This document shows, in pieces, positions 1 through 7,971 of a stretch of 64,000 nt of DNA. The stretch spans positions 1,798,001-1,862,000 of the forward strand of contig NZ_CP051230.1 in NCBI RefSeq assembly GCF_017792385.1, written 5' to 3'. The position numbers and the translations under genes are program-made. Position 1 is the first letter of the stretch; every line of letters starts with the position of its first letter. This DNA comes from Hyphomonas sp. (lineage in GTDB: Bacteria > Pseudomonadota > Alphaproteobacteria > Caulobacterales > Hyphomonadaceae). The notes under the pieces are model-generated. The model ran no database searches and was not told the origin of the DNA. It was given only the letters and a program-made list of their open reading frames with translations.

Positions 1-67
1 GGGCTCACTGCCCTGTTCGTCATCGTTTTTTCGGGAGACTGCCCAATTTCCGGACGCACGTTCGGTG

Positions 68-274
68 TCAGTCCTCGTCGCGGTCGAGAATGTCGCCGGG
101 CTTGCAGTCGAGCACCGCGCAGATCTTGTCCAGGGTTTCGAACCGCACGCCTTTCACCCGGCCCTGTCGCAATTGCGACAGGTTCTGCTCCGAGATGCCG
201 ATCGCGGCGGCGAGTTCCTTGGACTTCATCTTGCGCAATGCAAGCATGACATCGAGGCGGACAATGATCGCCAT
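68..274 (-). CDS. Cro/C1-type HTH transcriptional regulator (YozG-like)
   Basis: A 68-residue protein that is almost entirely one helix-turn-helix domain of the Cro/C1 (HTH_26-like) type. The recognition region reads ELAAAIGISEQNLSQLRQG near residues 20-38, and an acidic DRDED tail closes it. Its start codon shares the ATGA overlap with the stop of the upstream DUF2975 gene, so the two are translationally coupled. Small Cro-like proteins paired with DUF2975 membrane proteins are a recurrent two-gene unit in bacteria; the regulator is probably autoregulatory and may answer to the membrane partner (inference). A perfect inverted repeat just upstream of the pair (842-864) is a good operator candidate. 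Confidence 0.88.
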   Translation of the reverse strand: MAIIVRLDVMLALRKMKSKELAAAIGISEQNLSQLRQGRVKGVRFETLDKICAVLDCKPGDILDRDED

Positions 275-822
275 CAGACGAACTGCTCGTTCTCAAGGGC
301 AATATCGGTTGCCTGCGTCAGGATCTGTCCGATGATCAGGATGATGGCGCCGATCAGCAAAAGCACGACCTGCATGGAATTGACCGCAATGGTCAGCGCC
401 CGGCGATCCTCGCCATTGTCGAATGTGAGACCCAGCACCATCAAGGTCGGCATGACCAGCTGTATGGCGGCGAACAGGAAAATCATCAGGCCAAGAAACC
501 GGACGGCGCGCACGGCAATGGGGCCAAACACCTTTCCGGTCTGGAACACGCTGAACACTCGGGCCGCGCCCAGCAGGATCAGGACAAGACTGAAATAGCT
601 GATGGTTGCCAGCGTCTGAAGCAGGAGTTTCTTGCCCGCCGAATAGGCCACATCTTCCCGCACCTGCGGTTGCAGGCCGGCCCAGACCGCATCGAGGATC
701 GCGGATACGGCGTCGGTCGTGAAATAGAAAATGATGATCAGGCCGGTGGCTGCCAAGGCCAGCCATTTCATGGAGCGGCAGATCAGGCGGGTGCGGCCCG
801 GAAGGCGAATGGAAGGAGTCAT
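274..822 (-). CDS. DUF2975 family membrane protein
   Basis: About 182 residues with four hydrophobic segments: one near the N-terminus (ALAATGLIIIFYF), two in the middle and a C-terminal VVLLLIGAIILIIGQIL. This matches DUF2975 proteins, which are commonly encoded next to a small Cro-like regulator, as here. The start is uncertain: in-frame ATGs lie at 849, 834 and 822. I prefer 822 because the perfect inverted repeat at 842-864 would otherwise run into the coding sequence, and because a weak AAGAG Shine-Dalgarno sits about 8 bases upstream of 822. The biochemical function is unknown; a membrane sensor or anti-regulator role is inference. Confidence 0.8.
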   Translation of the reverse strand: MTPSIRLPGRTRLICRSMKWLALAATGLIIIFYFTTDAVSAILDAVWAGLQPQVREDVAYSAGKKLLLQTLATISYFSLVLILLGAARVFSVFQTGKVFGPIAVRAVRFLGLMIFLFAAIQLVMPTLMVLGLTFDNGEDRRALTIAVNSMQVVLLLIGAIILIIGQILTQATDIALENEQFV

Positions 823-841
823 GTTCACTCTTGTCATTAGA

Positions 842-864
842 AAATTCATGTTTTACATGAATTT
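842..864. promoter_or_regulatory. Perfect inverted repeat, probable operator
   Basis: AAATTCATG (842-850), a five-base spacer TTTTA, then CATGAATTT (856-864): two perfect 9-bp arms. It lies in the short gap between the DUF2975/HTH pair and the divergent lipoprotein gene at 888. The position suggests an operator for the encoded HTH protein controlling one or both directions (inference). Confidence 0.5.
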
Positions 865-887
865 ATTATCGAACAAAAGGTATTCTC

Positions 888-1472
888 ATGATCGTGTCGA
901 CCGCAAGAGGTTTTCTCATCTCGTTGGGCTTGGCCGCTCTGGTCGCCTGTACCAGTGTGCCGGTCGCGAGCTTGCCGAAGCTCGCCGCGCTGGACCCGGT
1001 TGCGATGGATGCCAGCCAGATTGAGGTCGCCGTACGCGCGCCGGACGATTACGACCTGCCGGAAGACGGGGCCACGCTTGTCCTGACCGTTTGGCAGGAG
1101 GAGGGGGATCGCACACGAGAGGAGCTGTTTCATCTCAAGCCGGTTCCCGGGGGTCTCACGGCGTTTCTCACCAAGCGTTCGAAGGCCGGGTTTGCGTTTC
1201 ACCGGTTGCGGATCGATCCGAAAGACGCCCCGCGCATGGACGAGTTCCGCGCCCATATGCTCAGCCTGAAGGATACGCCGGGGCAGAAGAGCCTCTCCGT
1301 CAGCGTGACGACAAGACCGTGCCTGAAGCCGGGCGCAAACCCGTTCAAGGATCCGCGCATCGCCATCTATTTGCGTCCGACACGGGAAGACGATTATTTC
1401 ACCCTCGTGAAGGAACGGTCTGTTCCGATCGAGCTACCGGACGGCGACGCGCGCTATTGCCAAACCGGCTGA
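888..1472 (+). CDS. Hypothetical lipoprotein
   Basis: A 194-residue protein with a short hydrophobic signal ending in a lipobox (LVAC, Cys21), so probably an envelope lipoprotein. A Shine-Dalgarno-like AAAAGG at 875-880 supports the ATG at 888. The mature part is soluble and mixed alpha/beta in composition, with two further cysteines (one in a TRPCLKPG stretch, one near the C-terminus in RYCQTG) that could form a disulfide. I recognise no family. It is transcribed divergently from the DUF2975/HTH pair and shares its 38-bp gap, so it may be under the same operator. Confidence 0.75.
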   Translation: MIVSTARGFLISLGLAALVACTSVPVASLPKLAALDPVAMDASQIEVAVRAPDDYDLPEDGATLVLTVWQEEGDRTREELFHLKPVPGGLTAFLTKRSKAGFAFHRLRIDPKDAPRMDEFRAHMLSLKDTPGQKSLSVSVTTRPCLKPGANPFKDPRIAIYLRPTREDDYFTLVKERSVPIELPDGDARYCQTG

Positions 1473-1476
1473 GGCG

Positions 1477-2361
1477 CTAGGGCCATTTCACGACAGGGGG
1501 CATGGAGGAGAGGATGCTCGTCACATTGCCGCCCGTCTTGAGGCCGAAGGTCGTGCCGCGATCATAGAGCAGATTGAACTCCACATACCGCCCGCGCTGG
1601 ACTAGCTGTTCCTCTCGCTGGGCCTCGCTCCAGGTTTCGTTCATGCGGCGGGCGACCAATTGCGGATAAATGTCCGCGAATTGTGAGCCGACCTGTTGTG
1701 TGAAGGCGAAATCAGCCTCCCAGTCGCCCGTGTTGAAGCGGTCATAGAATATGCCGCCCGTCCCGCGGGGTTCGTCTCGATGAGGGAGATGGAAATAGGT
1801 GTCGCAGGTCGCCTTCATCTGGGCATGGTCGGCGCCCGGATGCGTATCGCACGCGGCTTTCATGGCGGCGTGAAAGTCGACACTGTCTTCAAAGGCCTGA
1901 TCGCGCTGGTAATCGAGCAGGGGATTGAGGTCTCCGCCGCCGCCGAACCAGGACTGGCTGGTCACCAGCATGCGCGTGTTCATGTGCGCGGCCGGCACCT
2001 TGGGATTGCGCGGATGAGCGATCAGGGAAATGCCGGAGGCCCAGAACCGGCCATCCGATTGGTCCGCCCCCGGGATCTGCGCCGCAAAGGCTTCGGAAAA
2101 GGTGCCATACACTTCGGAGAAATGGACACCGACCTTTTCAAATACCTTGCCCCGCATGAGGCCCATCCGGCCGCCTCCGAGATCCTCGCTGCCATCGCCG
2201 CGCTTCCATTCGGTCAGCTCGAACCGGCCGGGTGCGCCGGAGTAGAGTGGGCGGTCTGCGGCGTCTTCCAGGGCTTCGAAACGGGCGCAAATATCCGCTT
2301 GCAGCGAGCGAAACCACTCCCGCGCACGGGATTTCTGCATCTTCAGATCGGCATCCTTCAT
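1477..2361 (-). CDS. hemF: Oxygen-dependent coproporphyrinogen III oxidase
   Basis: Converts coproporphyrinogen III to protoporphyrinogen IX with O2, a late step of heme synthesis. About 294 residues, the family's usual length, with recognisable HemF signatures: HMNTRM followed by SWFGGGGDLNP, then FHLPHRDEPRGTGGIFYDRF, and the C-terminal RGRYVEFNLLYDRGTTFGLKTGG block. An alternative ATG at 2373 adds four residues. It converges on the lipoprotein gene (4-bp gap) and is divergent from the bc1 operon; heme supply next to a cytochrome operon makes physiological sense. Presence of the O2-dependent enzyme points to an aerobic lifestyle. Confidence 0.96.
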   Translation of the reverse strand: MKDADLKMQKSRAREWFRSLQADICARFEALEDAADRPLYSGAPGRFELTEWKRGDGSEDLGGGRMGLMRGKVFEKVGVHFSEVYGTFSEAFAAQIPGADQSDGRFWASGISLIAHPRNPKVPAAHMNTRMLVTSQSWFGGGGDLNPLLDYQRDQAFEDSVDFHAAMKAACDTHPGADHAQMKATCDTYFHLPHRDEPRGTGGIFYDRFNTGDWEADFAFTQQVGSQFADIYPQLVARRMNETWSEAQREEQLVQRGRYVEFNLLYDRGTTFGLKTGGNVTSILSSMPPVVKWP

Positions 2362-2549
2362 GGCGCGACACATGCCGCCAGGAGTGCGACACTTGCAAGC
2401 GCCCTGTTGTCACAGGCGCCAAGTCAGGATAACGCGCTGCGAATAGTAGTTTACGGGGAGGCACCCGCGCCCACTTGCCGCAATGTGCAGGGGGGCGGGC
2501 TCCTGTATTACGGGGCCAGATTTCTGCCTTCGCAAGGGACGGGACAAGC

Positions 2550-3122
2550 GTGACTGATACACCTGCACACGATCATGGCGAGACGATCGACGAGGATCGC
2601 CGCAATTTCATCCATATCGCCACCGGTGCGGCCGCTTTCGGCGGCGCGGCCATGTTCGCCTGGGCCGCTGTCGACCAGTGGAACCCGGCCGCTGACACCA
2701 AGGCCGCTTCGGCACTTGATGTCGACGTGTCCAAGATTCCGCTGGGCGGCGAGATTCGCGTTCTGATCGGCGGCAAGCCGTTCTTCGTGCGCCACCGCAC
2801 CGCCGCCGAGATTGCTGCAGCGGACTCGGTGAATGTGGCAACCCTGCGCGACCCGCAGACCGATGATGAGCGCCTGCGTCCCAAGGGCGACGGGTCGCTG
2901 AACCCGGCCATTCTGGTGACGTCCGGCTCCTGTACGCACCTTGGCTGTGTCCCGGTTGGCCCGGCCCAGGGTAACACCGGTGACTTTGGCGGCTGGTACT
3001 GCCCGTGCCACGGGTCGCACTACGACACGTCCGGCCGCATCCGCAAAGGCCCCGCTCCCACAAACCTCCCGGTTCCGGATTACAAATACGTGTCCGATTC
3101 CGTGATCAATATCTCGCTTTAA
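2550..3122 (+). CDS. petA: Ubiquinol-cytochrome c reductase, Rieske iron-sulfur subunit
   Basis: A 190-residue Rieske protein of the cytochrome bc1 complex; it takes the first electron from ubiquinol and passes it to cytochrome c1. Cluster motifs are Cys128-Thr-His130-Leu-Gly-Cys133 and Cys151-Pro-Cys153-His154. The N-terminus carries a twin-arginine motif (DRRNF, Arg17-Arg18) before a hydrophobic anchor, as expected for Tat-inserted Rieske proteins. The GTG at 2550 is chosen because the twin-arginine motif then falls close to the N-terminus; an in-frame ATG at 2475 would add 25 atypical residues. First gene of petABC, 16 bp before petB. Confidence 0.96.
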   Translation: MTDTPAHDHGETIDEDRRNFIHIATGAAAFGGAAMFAWAAVDQWNPAADTKAASALDVDVSKIPLGGEIRVLIGGKPFFVRHRTAAEIAAADSVNVATLRDPQTDDERLRPKGDGSLNPAILVTSGSCTHLGCVPVGPAQGNTGDFGGWYCPCHGSHYDTSGRIRKGPAPTNLPVPDYKYVSDSVINISL

Positions 3123-3138
3123 GGGAAGGATACCGTAG

Positions 3139-4596
3139 ATGAGTGGCCACGAATCCACCTACACGCCCACCAACGCCTTCACGAAATGGCTTGATACGCG
3201 TCTGCCGATTGTCCGCTTCGCGCAGGATACGGCGATCAATTTCCCGACCCCGAAAAATCTGAACTACTGGTACACGTTCGGCGGCATTCTGGCCGTCTGC
3301 CTGGTCGTTCAGATCCTGACCGGTGTCATTCTTGCCATGCACTATGAGGCAAGCGTCGACGGCGCCTTTGCCTCGGTCGAGCGCATCATGCGCGACGTGC
3401 CCTATGGCTGGCTGCTGCGTTACATCCACGCGAACGGCGCCTCGATGTTCTTCCTGGCGGTCTATCTGCACATGTTCCGCGGGCTCTATTACGGTTCCTA
3501 CAAGGCGCCGCGCGAGATCCTGTGGATCCTGGGCTGCGTCATCTATCTGCTGATGATGGCGACGGCCTTCCTCGGCTACATGCTGCCCTGGGGCCAGATG
3601 TCCTATCACGGCGCCAACGTGATCACGTCGCTGTTCGGCGCCATCCCGCTGGTGGGTGAAAGCCTCCAGACCTGGATTCTCGGCGGACCGTCCATCGGCA
3701 ACCAGACGCTGCAGCGCTTCTTCTCGCTGCACTATCTGCTGCCCTTCATGATTGCCGGCGCCGTCATCCTGCACGTCTGGGCGCTGCACGTGCCGGGCAA
3801 CAACAACCCGACCGGTGTCGAGGTTCAGGATGTTGCGAAAGACACCGTGCCGTTCCACCCGTACTATACGGTGAAGGACGCCTTCGCGATCGTGATCTTC
3901 CTGATCATGTTTGCTGTCTTCGTCTTCTACGCCCCGAACGTTCTGGGCCATGCCGACAACTATATCGAAGCCAACCCGCTGGTGACGCCTGCGCACATCG
4001 TGCCGGAATGGTACCTGCTGCCATTCTACGCCATCCTGCGCGCCATCACCTTCGACCTCGGCCCGATCCCGGCCAAGCTGCTCGGCGTGATCTTCATGTT
4101 TGCGGCCATCGCGGTCCTGTTCATCCTGCCTTGGCTCGACACGTCGAAAGTGAAGTCCATGCGCTACCGTCCGGTGGCCAAGCAGTTCTTCTTCGGTTTT
4201 GTCGCCGTCTGCCTGCTGCTCGGCTGGTGTGGCGCGGCCAACCCGGATGATCCGGTGATCCCGGCGCTGCAGGGCGATCCGAAACTGGTGGTGAGCTACA
4301 CGGCAGATGGCCAGGAAGCGACCAGCGAATACAAGGGCGGCGGCGAAGCCTATGTCGACGCGAAACGGTTCATGGAAAGCCTGCCGGAAGGCGCGAGCCC
4401 GTCGCTCGCCGCTGTGCCGGCGCCGACCTTCCTGTTCCGCCACTTCTCGCTGATCCTGACCTTCTGCTATTTCGGCTTCTTCTTCCTTCTGTTCTTCCTC
4501 GGCCTGACCGAGAAGCCGAAGGAACTGCCGGAATCCATCCATAAATCCGTGCTGAAACGCGAAAAAGCGTCGGCGTCGGCCGTGCCGGCTGAATAG
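3139..4596 (+). CDS. petB: Cytochrome b of the bc1 complex
   Basis: A 485-residue integral membrane subunit that carries both b hemes and the quinol/quinone sites. Heme ligands appear as two histidine pairs 14 residues apart, His97/His111 and His198/His212. The PEWY motif of the Qo site is at residues 289-292. The C-terminal part runs past residue 410 with a soluble insert (residues about 370-425) before a final transmembrane helix and a basic tail. The protein is full-length (b6-like N-terminal half plus subunit-IV-like half) and not fused to c1. It sits between petA and petC with 16- and 18-bp gaps, so is co-transcribed. Confidence 0.97.
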   Translation: MSGHESTYTPTNAFTKWLDTRLPIVRFAQDTAINFPTPKNLNYWYTFGGILAVCLVVQILTGVILAMHYEASVDGAFASVERIMRDVPYGWLLRYIHANGASMFFLAVYLHMFRGLYYGSYKAPREILWILGCVIYLLMMATAFLGYMLPWGQMSYHGANVITSLFGAIPLVGESLQTWILGGPSIGNQTLQRFFSLHYLLPFMIAGAVILHVWALHVPGNNNPTGVEVQDVAKDTVPFHPYYTVKDAFAIVIFLIMFAVFVFYAPNVLGHADNYIEANPLVTPAHIVPEWYLLPFYAILRAITFDLGPIPAKLLGVIFMFAAIAVLFILPWLDTSKVKSMRYRPVAKQFFFGFVAVCLLLGWCGAANPDDPVIPALQGDPKLVVSYTADGQEATSEYKGGGEAYVDAKRFMESLPEGASPSLAAVPAPTFLFRHFSLILTFCYFGFFFLLFFLGLTEKPKELPESIHKSVLKREKASASAVPAE

Positions 4597-4614
4597 GGAG
4601 CTTTGGGGATAATC

Positions 4615-5583
4615 ATGAAAGCGTTCCGCATTCTCACCGCCGGTCTTGCCGGCCTCATGATCGCCGCATCAGCTCACGCTGCCGGTGGTGCCGCTCACCC
4701 GCACGCTCCGGAAGAGGGCTGGCCCTTTGAAGGCGTGACCGGTCAGTTCGACCAGGCGTCTCTCCAGCGCGGGTATCAGGTCTATCAGGAAGTCTGCTCG
4801 TCCTGTCACTCGATGAAGCTGCTCAGCTATCGCAATCTCGGCGATCCCGGCGGCCCGTTCTACGACCCGGACTATCCGAACCCGAACGACAACCCGTATG
4901 TGAAGGCACTCGCCGCGCAGAACGAAATCCTCAGCCCGACCCCGAATGAGGCCGGCGATTATGATTTCCGCCCGGCAACCCCCGCTGACCGGTTCCGCAG
5001 CCCGTACCCGAACGACAATGCGGCCCGTGCAGCCAATGGCGGCGCAGTTCCGCCGGATCTTTCTGTCATCACGAAAGCCCGTCATGGCGGTGCGTCCTAT
5101 GTCTACAGCCTGCTGGCTGGATATCCGGACGACGAAGTCTTCAAGGAGCGCGTGGTCACCGAGGCGACCGACGACGCCCCGGCTGAAGTCCAGACCGTGA
5201 TCGATACGTCCAAGCTGCACATTGGCCACGGCGATGATCATCACTATGAAGGCTACCTGATCCAGAATGTCGGCCAGTACTACAACCCGTACATGCCGGG
5301 CGACACGGTGCCACAATTCGAAGGCGACCCACGCCACGCGCCTCCGGGCGGCTTCCTGGCCATGCCACCGCAGCTGGTTCCGGGCCGCGTCGAGTATAGC
5401 GACGGCACCGAAGCCACGATCGAACAGATGTCCTACGACGTTGCGCAATTCCTGGCCTGGGCCGGTGAGCCGAAGCAGGGCAACCGCCGGTCGCTGGGCC
5501 TCGCCGTGATGGTCTATCTCGGCATTCTCGCGATCCTGCTCTGGTTCTCCTACAAGCGTATCTGGCGCAACGTAGAGCACTAG
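4615..5583 (+). CDS. petC: Cytochrome c1 of the bc1 complex
   Basis: A 322-residue periplasmic c-type cytochrome anchored by a C-terminal helix (near GLAVMVYLGILAILLWF). A cleavable signal ending in ASAHA precedes the mature protein. The heme-attachment site is Cys61-x-x-Cys64-His65. A Met-containing region (GGFLAMPPQL) is the likely axial ligand. The ATG at 4615 is preferred over an in-frame TTG at 4603 because it has a GGGGA Shine-Dalgarno and leaves a normal signal peptide. It completes the bc1 operon; the GNAT and mtnP genes follow closely on the same strand. Confidence 0.96.
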   Translation: MKAFRILTAGLAGLMIAASAHAAGGAAHPHAPEEGWPFEGVTGQFDQASLQRGYQVYQEVCSSCHSMKLLSYRNLGDPGGPFYDPDYPNPNDNPYVKALAAQNEILSPTPNEAGDYDFRPATPADRFRSPYPNDNAARAANGGAVPPDLSVITKARHGGASYVYSLLAGYPDDEVFKERVVTEATDDAPAEVQTVIDTSKLHIGHGDDHHYEGYLIQNVGQYYNPYMPGDTVPQFEGDPRHAPPGGFLAMPPQLVPGRVEYSDGTEATIEQMSYDVAQFLAWAGEPKQGNRRSLGLAVMVYLGILAILLWFSYKRIWRNVEH

Positions 5584-5598
5584 GCGCGGACCAGTACA

Positions 5599-6099
5599 TT
5601 GACTGAATTGATAGCCATCCGCAGGGCAAGCCCGGCGGATGGCTTTCTCGTTGAGGGCCTGACTCGCCAGATCTGGACCGGGCGCGTCTCAGAGGAATCG
5701 ACGGTCTTCCGCGAAACTCCTCAATCTGTCGCCGCCCAGCTTGAAAAGGGCGGCGGCGCGATCCTGCTCGATGGAACTGCGCCGATCGGGTCAGGGCGCT
5801 GGGTGCCGGTTCCAGGCCCTTCCGGGCAGGGGCTCTGGATGGAAGTGAAGCGGATTGGTGTGCTGAAAGCCTATCGTGGGCGTGGCTTTGGAGAGCGCAT
5901 CCTGTTCGCCCTGGAAGAGGCCGGACGCGAAGCCGGTGCGTTGGGCGCCCAATTGGCGGTACGTCACGATCAGGTGAGGCTTGTCGACTTCTATGCAGAG
6001 CTTGGCTACGTGCTGGCAGATGATGTGGAACTGACCACGCCCAACCCGCGCTCTCCGCCGCCCATTGGCATGCGCAAGGAATTCAGGACGAACATATGA
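5599..6099 (+). CDS. GNAT family N-acetyltransferase
   Basis: A 166-residue protein with a single GNAT fold. The acetyl-CoA binding motif A is visible as VLKAYRGRGFGERIL near residues 94-108, followed by the motif B region FYAELGYVLADD. The apparent start is a TTG at 5599 with no strong Shine-Dalgarno, so coupling with petC 15 bp upstream is likely. The last four bases overlap the start of mtnP (ATGA type). The substrate cannot be read from sequence; location between petC and mtnP suggests a housekeeping rather than an acquired role. Confidence 0.85.
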   Translation: MTELIAIRRASPADGFLVEGLTRQIWTGRVSEESTVFRETPQSVAAQLEKGGGAILLDGTAPIGSGRWVPVPGPSGQGLWMEVKRIGVLKAYRGRGFGERILFALEEAGREAGALGAQLAVRHDQVRLVDFYAELGYVLADDVELTTPNPRSPPPIGMRKEFRTNI

Positions 6100-6974
6100 G
6101 CAAATGGACCCTCGGCATTATCGGCGGCTCTGGCCTGTACGAGATTGATGGTCTGGAAGACCGCCGCGAGGAAGCGGTGGAAACAGGCTGGGGCAAGCCG
6201 TCCGACACGCTGGTGCGGGGCCGGATAGGGGAGGTGGACCTGGTCTTCCTGCCACGTCATGGCAGGGGGCACCGGATCACACCGACCGAGGTTCCGTATC
6301 GTGCCAACATTGCGGCGCTGAAGGCCGCCGGCGTGACGGACATCCTGTCCATTTCCGCCTGCGGCAGCCTGCAGGAAGCCTATGCGCCCGGCCAGTTCGT
6401 GGCCGCCGACCAGTTCATCGATCGCACATTCGCCCGGGACAAGACGTTCTTCGGGACGGGCATGGTGGCCCATGTCTCGATGGCCCACCCGGTTTGTCCG
6501 CGTCTGTCCGGCCTGGCCGCGACTGCCGCCGAAGCGGCCGGCGCAAAGATGCATCGCGGGGGCACCTATCTCGCCATGGAAGGCCCGCAATTCTCCTCTC
6601 TCGCGGAGTCCCGGCTGTACCGGCAATGGGGATGCGATGTAATCGGCATGACCGCGATGCCGGAGGCCAAGCTGGCCCGCGAAGCGGAGCTGCCCTATGC
6701 CATCCTGTGCATGGTGACCGATTATGATTGCTGGCGCGAGGAAACCGATGCGGTGTCGGTCACCAATGTTCTGGAAGTCATGGGCCACAACAGCGCCCTG
6801 GCGCGCAAGGCCGTCGTCCGTCTGGCAGAGAGCCTGTCCGGGACAGACCGGACGCCGGACCCGAATGGCACCGATACCTGCCTCGACCATGCGCTGATCA
6901 CGGCGCCGGATGCGCGCGACCCCGAATTCCTGCGCAAGCTTCAGGTGATTGCAGGACGCGTCCTCACCGGCTAA
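6096..6974 (+). CDS. mtnP: S-methyl-5'-thioadenosine phosphorylase
   Basis: A 292-residue member of the PNP/MTAP family 2, which cleaves 5'-methylthioadenosine to adenine and methylthioribose-1-phosphate in methionine salvage. Family marks: IIGGSGLYEIDGL at the N-terminus, FLPRHGRGHRITPTEVPYRANI, the SACGSLQE phosphate/ribose region, and EGPQFSSLAESRLYRQWGCDVIGMT with the base-binding acidic/MT motif. The ATG overlaps the GNAT stop by 4 bp. mtnP downstream of petABC is a familiar neighbourhood in alphaproteobacteria. Purine-specific phosphorylases of the same fold are the main alternative. Confidence 0.93.
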   Translation: MSKWTLGIIGGSGLYEIDGLEDRREEAVETGWGKPSDTLVRGRIGEVDLVFLPRHGRGHRITPTEVPYRANIAALKAAGVTDILSISACGSLQEAYAPGQFVAADQFIDRTFARDKTFFGTGMVAHVSMAHPVCPRLSGLAATAAEAAGAKMHRGGTYLAMEGPQFSSLAESRLYRQWGCDVIGMTAMPEAKLAREAELPYAILCMVTDYDCWREETDAVSVTNVLEVMGHNSALARKAVVRLAESLSGTDRTPDPNGTDTCLDHALITAPDARDPEFLRKLQVIAGRVLTG

Positions 6975-6987
6975 GGTTTCCGCACAC

Positions 6988-7026
6988 TTAACCAACAGCC
7001 ATGTGGGGTGGCCGGGTTAATGGCTG
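6988..7026. repeat. Nested inverted repeats upstream of the 7045 gene
   Basis: TTAACC (6988-6993) mirrors GGTTAA (7015-7020), and CAGCCAT (6996-7002) mirrors ATGGCTG (7020-7026). The two pairings overlap at their right arms and so would be mutually exclusive. They fall in the 70-bp gap between mtnP and the next gene, where a weak terminator or operator could sit. No T-run follows. Confidence 0.3.
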
Positions 7027-7044
7027 CGTCGAGGGGAACTCAGA

Positions 7045-7962
7045 ATGAGTGAAGCGCAATTCTACACATTCTTCACGGGCGGACTGGGACTGCTGATTGC
7101 GGCGGCCCTGATGATCGCCTGGCAACTCTGGAGAATCCGCGACGAGGAACGCGATGGCGCCATCTCGGCGCTGGACGGGGTCAGCCATGAAATGCGCATC
7201 AATCTGCAGCGTTTCGTCAACGAGATCGCCCAACTGGTAGAGACCCGGGAAGCCGGGCCGGATGTGCTGCTGCCGGTCCAGCACCCTCAGCTGGACGGGG
7301 TCAATGCCTCGCTGATCAAGACCAATCGCAACGCCATCGCCGTGATTGGCGCGACCTATCAGGAGCTTGAGGCGCGCAAGATGGCCTTGCGGGCGGCCTT
7401 GGCCCAGAAACGGGACCTGACGCCCTCTCTGGACGATGCCATGGACGCCACGATCAACGGCATCGCCACGCTCTATATGTGGGAAGAGCATGCCGGCGTG
7501 CGTCCTGCGGAGGCGGGCACCGTGCGCAGCTGGCATGTGCGCGACTGGATGAAGGCCCATGGGTTTGCCGCCTCATCCTTTCCGGGCATGCATCTGCGGG
7601 ATGAAGTGGTAGAGCGCCTGCGTCAGTACGGCCTGCACCTCACGCCGCGTCCGCTGACCCATACGGCCCATGAATATTACAGCATGCAGTATGACCGGAA
7701 GGCCGATCCGCGGGCACCCTTCTGGAAGCGCAAGCCGAAATCCGAGGAAGTCATGTCCGTGGCGGTCGCCGATGAGGCTGCCGACTTCATGGAAGACGAC
7801 ATGGACAGCGGCTTCGAGGAGGCGGTCTATGGCGATTCACCCACGCCGTCGGAAGAAGTTGATGCGGCCCTGGCAGAGATCGAGGCCATGGATGACGATC
7901 TGCCGGATGAGGAGGATGCATTCTCCGATGAGGACTCCGACGCGAACCGTCTGCCGAACTGA
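7045..7962 (+). CDS. Hypothetical single-pass membrane protein with acidic tail
   Basis: A 305-residue protein of no family I recognise. Residues about 8-27 (FFTGGLGLLIAAALMIAWQL) form one transmembrane helix; the rest should be cytoplasmic under the positive-inside rule (WRIRDEER follows). The middle (35-200) is helical and soluble. The last 70 residues are strongly acidic (many Asp/Glu, ending in a PDEEDAFSDEDSDAN-like stretch) and low in complexity. It is 70 bp downstream of mtnP and convergent with the HerA-like gene (9-bp gap). It could be a lineage-specific envelope or scaffolding factor; no function should be inferred. Confidence 0.75.
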   Translation: MSEAQFYTFFTGGLGLLIAAALMIAWQLWRIRDEERDGAISALDGVSHEMRINLQRFVNEIAQLVETREAGPDVLLPVQHPQLDGVNASLIKTNRNAIAVIGATYQELEARKMALRAALAQKRDLTPSLDDAMDATINGIATLYMWEEHAGVRPAEAGTVRSWHVRDWMKAHGFAASSFPGMHLRDEVVERLRQYGLHLTPRPLTHTAHEYYSMQYDRKADPRAPFWKRKPKSEEVMSVAVADEAADFMEDDMDSGFEEAVYGDSPTPSEEVDAALAEIEAMDDDLPDEEDAFSDEDSDANRLPN

Positions 7963-7971
7963 CCACCAGCG

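Noticed and set aside
1..67. Left edge of the window
   Set aside because: Sixty-seven bases beyond the regulator's stop show no gene start, hairpin or T-run that I can support.
3106..4542. Minus-strand open frame of 478 codons opposite petB
   Set aside because: It mirrors the whole of cytochrome b, is Arg/His/Gln/Glu rich like antisense frames of GC-rich genes, and has no recognisable domain.
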